DNA of 64,000 nucleotides. It comes from Verrucomicrobiota bacterium JB023 (GTDB taxonomy: Bacteria; Verrucomicrobiota; Verrucomicrobiia; Verrucomicrobiales; Akkermansiaceae). The notes beneath the pieces were generated by a model. The model saw only the letters and a program-made list of their open reading frames with translations. It did not search any database and was not told the DNA's origin. The position numbers and the translations under genes are program-made. Shown piece by piece: positions 24,411-31,925 of this stretch. The first letter of the stretch is position 1; each line of letters opens with the position of its first letter. The stretch lies in contig JAUTCR010000059.1 of assembly GCA_030673895.1 (NCBI GenBank), positions 82,972 through 146,971 of the forward strand, in the 5' to 3' direction.

Positions 24411-26621
24411 ATGCTCTCTCCGCAACCCGAACGCTGCCCCCAGTGCACCCGGCCTCTTCACAAGAGCCGGGACCAATCCTGGTGCCCCGTCTGCGTCGCG
24501 AAGACCACCCTCACGGAGGGGGCGGCACAGCGCCATCTTCGCCCCGTCATCTCCCCCGCAGAGCTGGCTCCCCTCTTCCCCCAGCTTGCCATCGAGGATC
24601 TCCTCGGCATCGGAGGCATGGGCCTCGTCTATCGCGTGCGCCAGTTGAGCCTTGAGCGGCTCGCCGCTTTGAAGGTCATCCCTGACGATGAAACCAATCC
24701 AGCCTTCGCTGAACGCTTCGAGCGAGAGGCCCGCTCCCTCGCCCGGCTCAATCATCCGGACATCATCCAAATCTACGACCATGGCCGGGTGGAAGGCTGG
24801 TTCTATATCCTGATGGAATACGTCGAAGGGCCCGACCTCGCCACCGTGATGCAGGACCGTGGCAAGCTACCCGCCTCCGAGGCGATCCCGCTCTTCACCC
24901 GCCTCTGCACAAGTCTTGCAGCAGCCCACCAGGCCGGCATCGTCCACCGGGACCTCAAGCCTGCCAACCTGCTCTGTACAAAGAACTGCCTCAAAATCGC
25001 GGACTTCGGACTCGCCAAGCTTTCTGAGGCTGGCGACCTCTCCCTGTCATTGACCGGTGCGCAAGACACCCTGGGGACTCCCTACTACATGGCTCCCGAG
25101 CAACATGCTACGGGAACCGTGGTAGATGAACGGGCCGACATCTATGCGCTGGGTGTCTTACTCTACCAGATGTTGACCGGAACCTTGCCCAAAGGCCGCT
25201 TCAAGCCTGCGTCCAAGTTGGCGAAAATCCCCTCCCGACTCGATGCCATCATTCACCAAGCCCTGCAGCCCGATCCTGCGGACCGCTTCCGCTCGGTCAA
25301 CGAGCTCCTCGCCGCCCTGAAGCGCACGACCCGTCCTTGGAAGCTCCTTCTTGTTCTTATCATCAGCTCGCTGGCTACCGCGACAGCTTTCCTCCTACCA
25401 GGCGAACCCGAGCCTCCCGATTCACAGCCCTCTTCCCCCCGGCAGTTCAGCCCCACCTTCATCCCGCTCTCCCCGCCCAAGCCTTCACCGTCCTACTACG
25501 GCACCTTCAGTTCCGCAGCCGCCAATCTTCTCGCCATAGGCGCGCCCGACGAAGGCTACTTCTCGGGCAAGAGCGACGAGCCCGGAGCCATCCACCTTTA
25601 CGAAATCGGCAATGCCAGAAAACGACCAAAGCTGATCTCGACCCTCCGCTCACCCTCCGCAGCCGCAGGAGACTTGTTTGGCACCTGCCATTTATTCTCT
25701 GACGACGGTCGCCTTCTCACAGCTTCCGCTCTCGCCTTCGGCGCCGAGGGTCATTCTGAGCCGGTGATTCATCTCTTCGAAGCAGTCGGGGGAAATTGGT
25801 CCGCAACGACAACCCTCACTTTCCCCGGTCGGCTCGACTTTGGAAAGGTCGCTCCTCGGGCCTTCCCCATCGGGCAGCAACAACTCGTGGTCACCTTCCC
25901 CGACCTCCCCGCCGCGGAAGCCATCCTTATCTACGAGAAAGACCGGAGTTCCTCATGGACGAGGATCGACCGACTGGCTCCTCCGGTCGGCCTCAATCGG
26001 GACTCCCAATTCGGCTTCCAATGCAAAGTCTTTGCCGACCAACTTTTCATCTCTTGTCACCGGCGCAATGATGGCTTCGCCCAGCGTTCCGGAGCCCTCT
26101 ATGTTTATGAGAAAGACGAGTCCGGGCGGTGGGAGCTCTTCCAATCACTCTATCATCCCGATCCAAACCTTCTCTCCTACTTCGGCCTCGACTTCACCCA
26201 ACCAGCTCCCGGGGTGCTCGCGGTCAGTGCCTTCGGCCACCCCGCCAATGGCCTGATCGGCACTGGCTCCGTTGTCATCTTCAAGAAGAACCCCGCAAGC
26301 CGACGCTGGCAAGCTAGCCAAACGCTTACTCCCAGCGAACCGACGGGGAGCCCGGAAGCCTTCGGGCAACAACTCCTCACCTTCGGCAAGCACCTTGTAG
26401 TCCTCGGCTTGGCCGGGTCCCGCGGTGACAAGAGCCTATCCTCGCGGGCTCACTTTTTCATCCAAACTAATGGGCACTGGGAAGCCGACGGAATCCTTGA
26501 TAGCCGGGAAAAGGGCTGGCTTTGGCAGGGCCGCGCATTGGGCCTCCCTCATCACCTTCTCCTCCCTTCGCCAAAAGAAAACCTGGTGGAACTCTTCCCT
26601 CTTCAGCCGCCGGGCCAGTGA
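24411..26621 (+). CDS. Membrane Ser/Thr protein kinase with N-terminal zinc ribbon and extracytoplasmic FG-GAP-like propeller
   Basis: 736 residues. A zinc ribbon lies at residues about 9-30 (CPQC...CPVC). The kinase domain (about 60-300) has the glycine loop GIGGMGLVYRV, VAIK-type Lys in LAALKVI, catalytic loop HRDLKPANLL, DFGLAK and GTPYYMAPEQ, so it should be active. A membrane segment (LLLVLIISSLATATAFLL) at about 312-330 is followed by a Pro/Ser linker. Residues about 365-735 contain repeats such as AIHLYE, ALYVYEKDESGRWELFQ and SVVIFKKN of FG-GAP/integrin-alpha-like propeller type. The propeller would face the periplasm and could sense a ligand. Divergent from the ECF sigma gene. Confidence 0.9.
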   Translation: MLSPQPERCPQCTRPLHKSRDQSWCPVCVAKTTLTEGAAQRHLRPVISPAELAPLFPQLAIEDLLGIGGMGLVYRVRQLSLERLAALKVIPDDETNPAFAERFEREARSLARLNHPDIIQIYDHGRVEGWFYILMEYVEGPDLATVMQDRGKLPASEAIPLFTRLCTSLAAAHQAGIVHRDLKPANLLCTKNCLKIADFGLAKLSEAGDLSLSLTGAQDTLGTPYYMAPEQHATGTVVDERADIYALGVLLYQMLTGTLPKGRFKPASKLAKIPSRLDAIIHQALQPDPADRFRSVNELLAALKRTTRPWKLLLVLIISSLATATAFLLPGEPEPPDSQPSSPRQFSPTFIPLSPPKPSPSYYGTFSSAAANLLAIGAPDEGYFSGKSDEPGAIHLYEIGNARKRPKLISTLRSPSAAAGDLFGTCHLFSDDGRLLTASALAFGAEGHSEPVIHLFEAVGGNWSATTTLTFPGRLDFGKVAPRAFPIGQQQLVVTFPDLPAAEAILIYEKDRSSSWTRIDRLAPPVGLNRDSQFGFQCKVFADQLFISCHRRNDGFAQRSGALYVYEKDESGRWELFQSLYHPDPNLLSYFGLDFTQPAPGVLAVSAFGHPANGLIGTGSVVIFKKNPASRRWQASQTLTPSEPTGSPEAFGQQLLTFGKHLVVLGLAGSRGDKSLSSRAHFFIQTNGHWEADGILDSREKGWLWQGRALGLPHHLLLPSPKENLVELFPLQPPGQ

Positions 26622-26680
26622 CAGCACAGCCAGAGATTCAGCTTGGCGCGCCTACTGGCATCGTCTGGTATGGGTTCGCT

Positions 26681-27016
26681 ATGTCAGCAGAAGAAAATAT
26701 CGAAAAATCGAAAGCTCAGTTGGAAGAGATCGGAGTCAGCGTCGACGACGCTCTCCTGTCCAAGATTGTGAAAGGCTTTGGCATCGCCAATCAAAGCCTG
26801 GACGCCTCCCTCGTCTCGGCAAGCGACAAGTCCGAAGTCGCGACCCTCAAGAATGGATTCATGACCAAAAAGCTCGGCCTGGAAGACGAAGCTGAGAAAG
26901 ACGCTGCGGTCTCCTCCGTCATGGAGAAGATGAAACCCTTCAAGCAGAAGCGCCGCGGTGCCGTTTGTTACCTGCTGACTACCGAACTCGGTAAGGAAAG
27001 CGCCATCCTGGGCTGA
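26681..27016 (+). CDS. DUF2853 family small cytoplasmic protein
   Basis: 111 residues from the ATG at 26681. The frame is open upstream into the kinase gene, but the conserved N-terminus MSAEENIEKSKAQLEEIG starts here. Highly charged and helical, with LEEIGVSVDDALLSKIVKGF and a C-terminal FKQKRRGAVCYLLTTELGK characteristic of DUF2853. Function is unknown. It lies 59 bp after the kinase stop and is followed by a strong terminator, so it may be co-transcribed with the kinase. Confidence 0.88.
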   Translation: MSAEENIEKSKAQLEEIGVSVDDALLSKIVKGFGIANQSLDASLVSASDKSEVATLKNGFMTKKLGLEDEAEKDAAVSSVMEKMKPFKQKRRGAVCYLLTTELGKESAILG

Positions 27017-27040
27017 GCGCCCCGCCACCCCATTCCCTTC

Positions 27041-27073
27041 AAAAGCGGGGCTCAGCAGCCTCCGCTTTTTTTT
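27041..27073 (+). terminator. Rho-independent terminator after the DUF2853 gene
   Basis: Stem GCGGGGCT / AGCCTCCGC with one bulged T, CAGC loop (27045-27065), then eight T residues (27066-27073). The T-run is also the left end of the direct repeat bordering the following repeat island. Confidence 0.92.
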
Positions 27074-27092
27074 ATGGTCACGCCCAGCGCCA
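27066..27092. repeat. Left copy of a 26-27 bp direct repeat bordering the repeat island
   Basis: A T-run followed by ATGGTCACGCCCAGCGCCA (27074-27092). The same 19 bases preceded by seven T residues occur at 27813-27838. In the right copy the sequence is the real 3' end and stop codon of the MBL-fold gene; the left copy is an orphan fragment of it. Homology stops abruptly on both outer sides. Confidence 0.85.
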
Positions 27093-27123
27093 AAGACCCA
27101 TCATTGTTTCGAGCCCTGATGGG

Positions 27124-27219
27124 TTAGAGTCGGGGAAGGCCGATTTCCTTCAGATATTCGTTATGCTTTTGAGTGAATTTCTCTACGCGTTTGGCGTCAT
27201 CTGTAAAGAAAAGTGGCAT
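27124..27219 (-). pseudogene. Orphan C-terminal-like reading frame, 31 codons
   Basis: The frame MPLFFTDDAKRVEKFTQKHN continues for 11 more residues to a TAA at 27124-27126. It has the charged, helical look of a genuine protein C-terminus, and the frame continues without stop a further ~80 bases upstream into the palindromic repeat. No ribosome binding site or upstream domain is present. I do not recognise the family. It is most likely the remnant of a gene end carried into the island. Confidence 0.35.
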
Positions 27220-27270
27220 TGGGGGATTTAACGAATCAGGAGGTGCGGCGATGTTTGAGGCACGGAGAAT

Positions 27271-27376
27271 TGCGGCGTTCCTTCAGAACGCGGGAACGGG
27301 GGGGAATATGCAAACCCGGGGCTTTGGCCCCGGGCTGATATGCGGACGTCCCTTCGGGACTCGAAAAATCGACCAC
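27271..27376. repeat. Palindromic dispersed-repeat unit, copy 1
   Basis: Consecutive hairpins: GCGTTC/GAACGC (27274-27291 region), CCCGGGGC/GCCCCGGG (about 27317-27335) and GTCCC/GGGAC (about 27348-27360). Copy 2 at 27650-27752 has the same order and nearly the same sequence. The two copies are about 379 bp apart. Resembles REP/BIME-like elements scattered in Verrucomicrobiota and Planctomycetes genomes. Confidence 0.75.
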
Positions 27377-27520
27377 TCATGCCTGGCTCCTTTCCGAGGG
27401 GAAGAATTTTTACATGAGCCTTCCAAGCAACTTGAGAGCGGCGATGTGCTCGGTCTCGGCGGAGATTAGAGCGTCGAGCGAGCTGAGGCAGGAGGCGATT
27501 TTTGTTGTTCGGAGTTGCTC
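27377..27520 (-). pseudogene. Decayed HsdS (type I restriction specificity subunit) C-terminal tail, copy 1
   Basis: On the minus strand the frame reads KIASCLSSLDALISAETEHI then AALKLLGRLM, matching the well-known HsdS C-terminal pattern (K-I-A-x-C-L-S-S-L-D-x-L-I-x-A-x-T..I-x-A-L-K.H-K-x-G-L-M-Q-Q-L-F-P). A TAA at 27410-27412 replaces the expected Gln codon after LM; beyond it the frame continues as KFFPSERSQA to a TGA at 27377-27379. No upstream target-recognition domain or hsdM/hsdR is present, so this is a fragment. Confidence 0.65.
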
Positions 27521-27529
27521 GGAAAACGC

Positions 27530-27646
27530 CCCAACGGGGCGATGCATACCAGCGCGGGGTGCAACCCCGGGATCGGGACCGTGGAGTCGTTGCGTTCTGA
27601 AGGAACGCCGCATTGTGGCCGGTTGGATACGGGCCGGTGGTTCGAT
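27530..27646. repeat. Second type of palindromic repeat unit between the two copies
   Basis: Contains CGCCCCAACGGGGCG (about 27532-27546), GGGGTGCAACCCC (about 27559-27571) and GCGTTC/GAACGC-type arms near 27594-27609. These are different hairpins from the flanking copies but of the same style. Open reading frames across this unit are by-products of the repeats. Confidence 0.6.
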
Positions 27647-27649
27647 GAT

Positions 27650-27752
27650 TGCGGCGTTCCTTCAGAACGCGGGAACGGGGGACATGCAAACCCGGGGCCT
27701 TGGCCCCGGGCTGGTATGCGGACGTCCCTTCGGGACTCGGGAAATTGGACAC
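27650..27752. repeat. Palindromic dispersed-repeat unit, copy 2
   Basis: Near-identical to copy 1 (27271-27376): same GCGTTC...GAACGC, CCCGGGGC...GCCCCGGG and GTCCC...GGGAC hairpins, with a short deletion and a few substitutions. Immediately followed on the plus strand by HsdS tail copy 2, exactly as copy 1 is followed by HsdS tail copy 1. Confidence 0.75.
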
Positions 27753-27803
27753 TCATGCTTGGCTCCTTTCCGGGTTGGGAAAGAGTTTTTGCATGAGGCC
27801 TTC
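27753..27803 (-). pseudogene. HsdS C-terminal tail fragment, copy 2
   Basis: Minus-strand frame EGLMQKLFPNPERSQA ending in TGA at 27753-27755, and cut upstream by an in-frame TAG at 27804-27806. GLMQ.LFP is the terminal signature of type I specificity subunits. Unlike copy 1 it keeps the Gln codon after LM. Confidence 0.65.
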
Positions 27804-27812
27804 CTAGCAAAC

Positions 27813-27838
27813 TTTTTTTATGGTCACGCCCAGCGCCA
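27813..27838. repeat. Right copy of the 26-27 bp direct repeat
   Basis: Seven T residues followed by ATGGTCACGCCCAGCGCCA. Includes the stop codon and last codons of the MBL-fold gene on the minus strand. See the left copy at 27066-27092. Confidence 0.85.
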
Positions 27839-28822
27839 GGGCTCGGCGGCCCAGCGGTATTTGCGCCCCTGTTGCACGATATAGCCCAGACCCGGCCAAG
27901 GGAGATGGAAGCCGTAGCAGCGGGTCCCTTGTGCGGCCGCTTGCTCCCAATATTTCTTCCGCGTGACGACGGCCAGCTTCGGATCATGGTCGAAGGCAAT
28001 GGTCCAATTCGGATCCGCAAACATCAGCAGATCGTGGTGAGCCAGATCCATCAGATGCAGCAATTCCTCGCCAGCGGAACGGATCCGGAAGCAGCTGTGG
28101 CCTGAAGTATGCCCCGGCGCGGCTTCCACGCGGACGAGACCTCCGAAGAGCTCGTCGCCATCCTTCACAAGCTTGGTATTCTCTCCAAGAATCTCGAAAT
28201 TTTTCCGCACCGTCTTAATCATTCCCGGCAGGCTCTTCTTGTTCCGCTTCGACTTCGAAAAATCAGGATCCTTGCCCTGCCAGAAGTCGAGTTCCTCCTG
28301 GCGAAGATAGAAGGCGGCGTTCGGGAAGGCGGCGCGGTCCTCCGCTACGAAGCCATTGAGGTGATCGCTGTGCGCATGGCTCAGGAAGCCGGCGGTGACC
28401 TGCTCCGGGGTGATTCCAATCTGTGCGAGGCCATGGCGTAGCCATCCCACGGTGCGGCGATTACTCCCACCGAAGCCCGCATCAAAGAGGATGATCTCCT
28501 TGTCCTTCCTCAGGAGGAGGACGTTGGCATAGAGCGGGATACTATCGGTCTCGCGCCCCTCCCGGCTCAGCAAACCCTTCATCTCCTCACGGCTTTCCTC
28601 AGGCCACATCAGCCCCAGTCCTTCCCGGATAGGAAAATAGGCGTCCGAGATGGTCCAGGCGTCCACCTCTCCGATCTTAAAGTGATAGGTGTATGGGTTT
28701 GATGGCCCGGCCGGTGGCTCGGGAGGCGCGGTCTTTTCTGCCTTCACCAGCTGCGGCATTCCGGCCAAGGCTGCGGAAACGACAAATCCACGGCGGCTCA
28801 AGTTCACGACTGAGTCATTCAT
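27824..28822 (-). CDS. Tat-exported MBL-fold metallohydrolase
   Basis: 332 residues. The N-terminus carries a twin-arginine motif followed by a hydrophobic stretch (NLSRRGFVVSAALAGMPQ), so export in folded form is likely. The metallo-beta-lactamase fold has the metal motif SHAHSDHLNGF (~residue 155), then AAPGHTSGHSCF (~237) with the next His, and a later ...AHHDLL and IAFDHD region. It resembles the quorum-quenching/YflN-like MBL group; substrate unknown. The stop codon lies in a 19-bp sequence duplicated 746 bp downstream, where the repeat island separates it from the DUF2853 terminator. Confidence 0.88.
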   Translation of the reverse strand: MNDSVVNLSRRGFVVSAALAGMPQLVKAEKTAPPEPPAGPSNPYTYHFKIGEVDAWTISDAYFPIREGLGLMWPEESREEMKGLLSREGRETDSIPLYANVLLLRKDKEIILFDAGFGGSNRRTVGWLRHGLAQIGITPEQVTAGFLSHAHSDHLNGFVAEDRAAFPNAAFYLRQEELDFWQGKDPDFSKSKRNKKSLPGMIKTVRKNFEILGENTKLVKDGDELFGGLVRVEAAPGHTSGHSCFRIRSAGEELLHLMDLAHHDLLMFADPNWTIAFDHDPKLAVVTRKKYWEQAAAQGTRCYGFHLPWPGLGYIVQQGRKYRWAAEPWRWA

Positions 28823-29130
28823 TTGCTCAAAACGGACTTTTTCCTAGCTATCTTGCAAGCTTTTCCGAAGGGCACCTCGAGTTTTTCTGCAATCTCATGA
28901 AGATAGCACCCGCCTCTAGTCAATTCAGCGGATTAGGATTGACCTTGTTTTTTTCATCGAGAGAAGAAATTGACGGTCAATTAACAACGCATCCAATGAA
29001 CGCTCTTTTCGAGTCTCCCCCGCAGCTCAACGTATCCCCCTCCCTGCCCAATCTCTTGTAAGGCAGCTCTCAGCCTGGGGCGGGTCTCCTTCACCTCTCT
29101 CCCTCACTCCCTGATCATCTCGACAACGCA
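28823..29130. other. Divergent intergenic region with four GTCAATT/AATTGAC half-sites
   Basis: 308 bp between the MBL-fold gene and the histidine kinase gene. AT-rich compared with its surroundings. Half-sites occur at 28919-28925 (GTCAATT), 28938-28943 (ATTGAC), 28968-28974 (AATTGAC) and 28976-28982 (GTCAATT). The last two form a perfect palindrome with one central base. No open reading frame of note. Confidence 0.55.
28968..28982. promoter_or_regulatory. Perfect palindrome AATTGAC-G-GTCAATT, operator candidate
   Basis: 15-bp palindrome about 150 bp upstream of the histidine kinase gene, with a looser inverted pair of the same half-site 25-50 bp away. The half-site resembles AATTGAC-type binding sites of dimeric regulators. 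The adjacent response regulator (NarL-type) is the obvious candidate, unproven. Confidence 0.45.
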
Positions 29131-31296
29131 ATGCCCCGCCCCATCAAGCGCCTGCCTCTCCAGCTTCCTGCCAAGACGTGGCTGACCTTGGCTCTCTTCA
29201 TTGGATTGACGGTCTCCGGAGTCTCTCTTTTCTTCGCGCTCTCCCAGCCATGGCTGGGTCTTGAACTGGCCCTGGCGGAAGACGATCCGGAACGCATCGT
29301 CATTGAGGCCGCGACTGGGCCCTCAGCCCATCTGCCCATCGGAGCGGAGGTCACTTCCTTGGAGGCGGATGGCAAACGCCTTACGCTCGAACCCTTGGAT
29401 CTCATCACCGAACCGGACGGAATGATGAAGGATTATGCGGAATACGATCGCTTCCTCTCCCGTCAGCATCGCCTGAGACAGCTGCAAGACACATCCTCGC
29501 TGCGGGTTCTTGGCCCCGAAGGGGAAATCGATTCCATTGCGCCTGTGGCCGCCGGCCGCCCGCTTTCCAGCCTGCCTCCAGACTTCTGGGTCCAAGTCTT
29601 GGTCGGGTTCATCGCTTGGATGGTGTCTGCTTCGGTCTTCATTTTCCGCTCCTCCCAGACGAGCGCCCGCTATCTGCTGCTCAGTGGAGCGTCCACTTTG
29701 GTTTTCACTACGGCGGCAGCCAGCTACACCACGCGGGAGCTGGGCTATGATGGCACCCTCTTCCGCTGGGTCTGCGACATCAACTTTCTTGGAGGCAGTA
29801 TCTTCACCGCCAGCTTCGTCGCCCTGCTTCTCTACTATCCTCGCCGTATCGCGCCCCGGTGGGCGGGCCGGGCGGTTGTCGCGCTCTTCGCCGTCTGGTT
29901 CATCCTGCAGGAGGTGGGAGCCTTTGAGTCAATGACCTTCGCGCGTCGCTTTCTGGTCATGTTGGGCGTGCTGTCCACTTTCGTCCTCGCAGGCATCCAG
30001 TGGTGGGGCACGCGTAAGGAGCCTCTAGCGCGGGCTTCGCTGCAATGGTTCCTGCTCTCCTGGCTGTTGGGCACCAGTCTCTTCGCTACCTTTATTCTTC
30101 TCCCGCAGATGTTCGGGGTCGATACCTCCCCGATTCAAGGTTATGCCTTCTCGCTCTTTCTCCTCGTTTATGGAGGGCTCGCGTTCGGGATTCTTCGTTT
30201 CCGCTTGTTCGAGATTGGGGATTGGTGGCGGGGCATCCTCATCTGGACGGGCTCGGTCCTCTTCCTTGTCTTGCTGGATATGCTGTTCCTCTATGGGTTG
30301 CGATGGTCCACCGAGACGTCTTTTTCCCTCGCCCTCCTCATTTCAGGAGCGATTTGGCTCCCCTTGAGAGGGTGGTTCTGGCGCCTCATTACGGGACGAA
30401 GGGACAGGGGCTTCCGTTCTCATTTTGACCAATTGATGAAGGTCGCGGTCTCGCCCTCCGAGGGGGTGGACTTGAACACGGCCTGGATCGCTCTTTTGAA
30501 GCGCCAATTCGCCGCCCTTGAGGTGGACGTTGGCAAGCACTCCGCATCCGCGGTCACCCTGGCCCGGAGCGGACTAGAGCTGTTGATCCCGGCCCTCCCC
30601 GACCATGAGGCGGTCACTCTCCGCCATGCCAGCGAGGGTCGCCGTCTCTATAATCAACGTGATGTGGCCGAGGCCGGTGAGCTCCGTTCCATGCTTCTCC
30701 ACATCCTCGATAGCCTGGATTCCTATCGGAAAGGCATCCTCGAGGAGCGCAAGCGCATCGCTCGTGACGTCCATGACAACACTATGGGCAACCTCCTCAG
30801 TGCTCTCCATCAGGGGGAAACGACCTCAAAGGATGATCACATCCGCAATAGCATCCGCGAGCTGCGAGAAATCATCAATGATCACCCAGTCGAGATGACC
30901 GATGTCCAAGCGATCGTCCAGGCCTTGGAAAACGATTGCCTCGAGCGGTCGCGTGGCAGTGGCCTCGCTATCGACTGGGATTGCTCCCTCCCTCCCCACC
31001 TGGGGGTGAACCGGGCGCAAATGCACGCGCTCTCTTCCATCATCCGGGAGGCCCTGACCAATACCTTGAAGCATGCCCAAGCCACTCGCTTCTCGGTCTC
31101 TCTCTCCTGCTGCGACAACGGCGTGGAGTTAAGCATCGAAGATAACGGCCATGGCTTATCTTCCAAGGTTCCGGGCCACGGACATGGCTTGCAAAATATC
31201 AAATCGAGAATCACCGAATTAGGCGGTAAGCTCACGCTGACGTCCACGGAGAATGGAACCACCCTCAACATCTTCCTCCCCACCTCCCATCAATGA
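29131..31296 (+). CDS. Multi-pass sensor histidine kinase (HisKA_3/NarX-DegS type)
   Basis: 721 residues. One N-terminal membrane segment (TWLTLALFIGLTVSGVSLFF) is followed by a periplasmic part of about 125 residues with PDZ-like strands (IGAEVTSLEADGKRLTLEPL). A block of about eight membrane segments spans residues about 155-430. A linker (about 430-535) leads to the dimerisation/phosphoacceptor helix ERKRIARDVHDNTMGNLLSA with the His near 546. The HATPase domain has REALTNTLKHA (N-box, ~640), SIEDNGHGL and GHGLQNIKSRI. Signal unknown. The stop overlaps the response regulator start by 4 bp, so they form a two-component operon. Confidence 0.93.
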   Translation: MPRPIKRLPLQLPAKTWLTLALFIGLTVSGVSLFFALSQPWLGLELALAEDDPERIVIEAATGPSAHLPIGAEVTSLEADGKRLTLEPLDLITEPDGMMKDYAEYDRFLSRQHRLRQLQDTSSLRVLGPEGEIDSIAPVAAGRPLSSLPPDFWVQVLVGFIAWMVSASVFIFRSSQTSARYLLLSGASTLVFTTAAASYTTRELGYDGTLFRWVCDINFLGGSIFTASFVALLLYYPRRIAPRWAGRAVVALFAVWFILQEVGAFESMTFARRFLVMLGVLSTFVLAGIQWWGTRKEPLARASLQWFLLSWLLGTSLFATFILLPQMFGVDTSPIQGYAFSLFLLVYGGLAFGILRFRLFEIGDWWRGILIWTGSVLFLVLLDMLFLYGLRWSTETSFSLALLISGAIWLPLRGWFWRLITGRRDRGFRSHFDQLMKVAVSPSEGVDLNTAWIALLKRQFAALEVDVGKHSASAVTLARSGLELLIPALPDHEAVTLRHASEGRRLYNQRDVAEAGELRSMLLHILDSLDSYRKGILEERKRIARDVHDNTMGNLLSALHQGETTSKDDHIRNSIRELREIINDHPVEMTDVQAIVQALENDCLERSRGSGLAIDWDCSLPPHLGVNRAQMHALSSIIREALTNTLKHAQATRFSVSLSCCDNGVELSIEDNGHGLSSKVPGHGHGLQNIKSRITELGGKLTLTSTENGTTLNIFLPTSHQ

Positions 31297-31925
31297 TGAA
31301 AAAAGCTCTCGTCGTCGAAGATAACTCGGCAACGGCCGACTGGGTCCGGCAGGTCTTGGCCAGCACCTTCCCCTCCTGTCACATCACAGTTTGCCACAGC
31401 TTACGGGAAGCGGTCCCGCTGGTGCAGAAAGAATGCTTCGACTTGGCTCTCATTGACCTTGGCCTCCCCGACGGTTCCGGCTTGGAGATTCTGCGCTGGT
31501 TCACTCGGCAAGGCAGCAAGACGCTTAGCGTCGTTCTCACCGTCATGGCCGAGGACGAGATGCTCTTGGCCGCCTTCTCCGCAGGTGCCTCTGGCTATCT
31601 TCTCAAAGAACAAAGCGCGGAGGAGATGCGTGAGAGCCTGCTGAGGCTGAAGAACGGCGATCCAGCCCTCTCCGCCTCGATTGCCCGACGTCTTATTGAC
31701 CATTTTCGGCAGACGGGCCCGGCCCGCCCGGAGGACAGCGGACTCACCCCACGGGAAGTGGAGATCCTGGCTCTCATTGCCCGCGGCTATCGGAACAAGG
31801 ATGTCGCGGAAAACCTCGCAATCACCGAACATACCGTGGCAAGTCACATCAAATCCATCTATCAGAAGTTAGCTATCTCCTCGCGCGCGGAAGCCTCCTT
31901 CTACGCGACCAAATTTGGACTTTAG
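31293..31925 (+). CDS. NarL/FixJ-family response regulator
   Basis: 210 residues. The receiver domain starts KKALVVEDNS, has the phosphoacceptor Asp55 in LALIDLGLPDGSG, the conserved Thr-type switch in VLTVMAE and the Lys in GYLLKEQS. The C-terminal LuxR-type helix-turn-helix (about 145-205) reads LTPREVEILALIARGYRNKD...ITEHTVASHIKSIYQKL. It is co-translated with the upstream histidine kinase (ATGA overlap). A nearby CCCCTG/CAGGGG hairpin (31932-31945) lacks a T-run. Confidence 0.94.
   Translation: MMKKALVVEDNSATADWVRQVLASTFPSCHITVCHSLREAVPLVQKECFDLALIDLGLPDGSGLEILRWFTRQGSKTLSVVLTVMAEDEMLLAAFSAGASGYLLKEQSAEEMRESLLRLKNGDPALSASIARRLIDHFRQTGPARPEDSGLTPREVEILALIARGYRNKDVAENLAITEHTVASHIKSIYQKLAISSRAEASFYATKFGL

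Noticed and set aside
27271..27752. CRISPR-like spaced repeats
   Set aside because: Only two long copies, ~380 bp apart, containing internal hairpins; there are no regular 25-40 bp repeat-spacer units and no cas genes.
27228..28020. Several 90-180 codon open frames across the repeat island
   Set aside because: They read through palindromic repeats in several frames (for example SRRDVRI...ARGQ...GFA), a known artefact of this kind of repeat, and have no other coding evidence.
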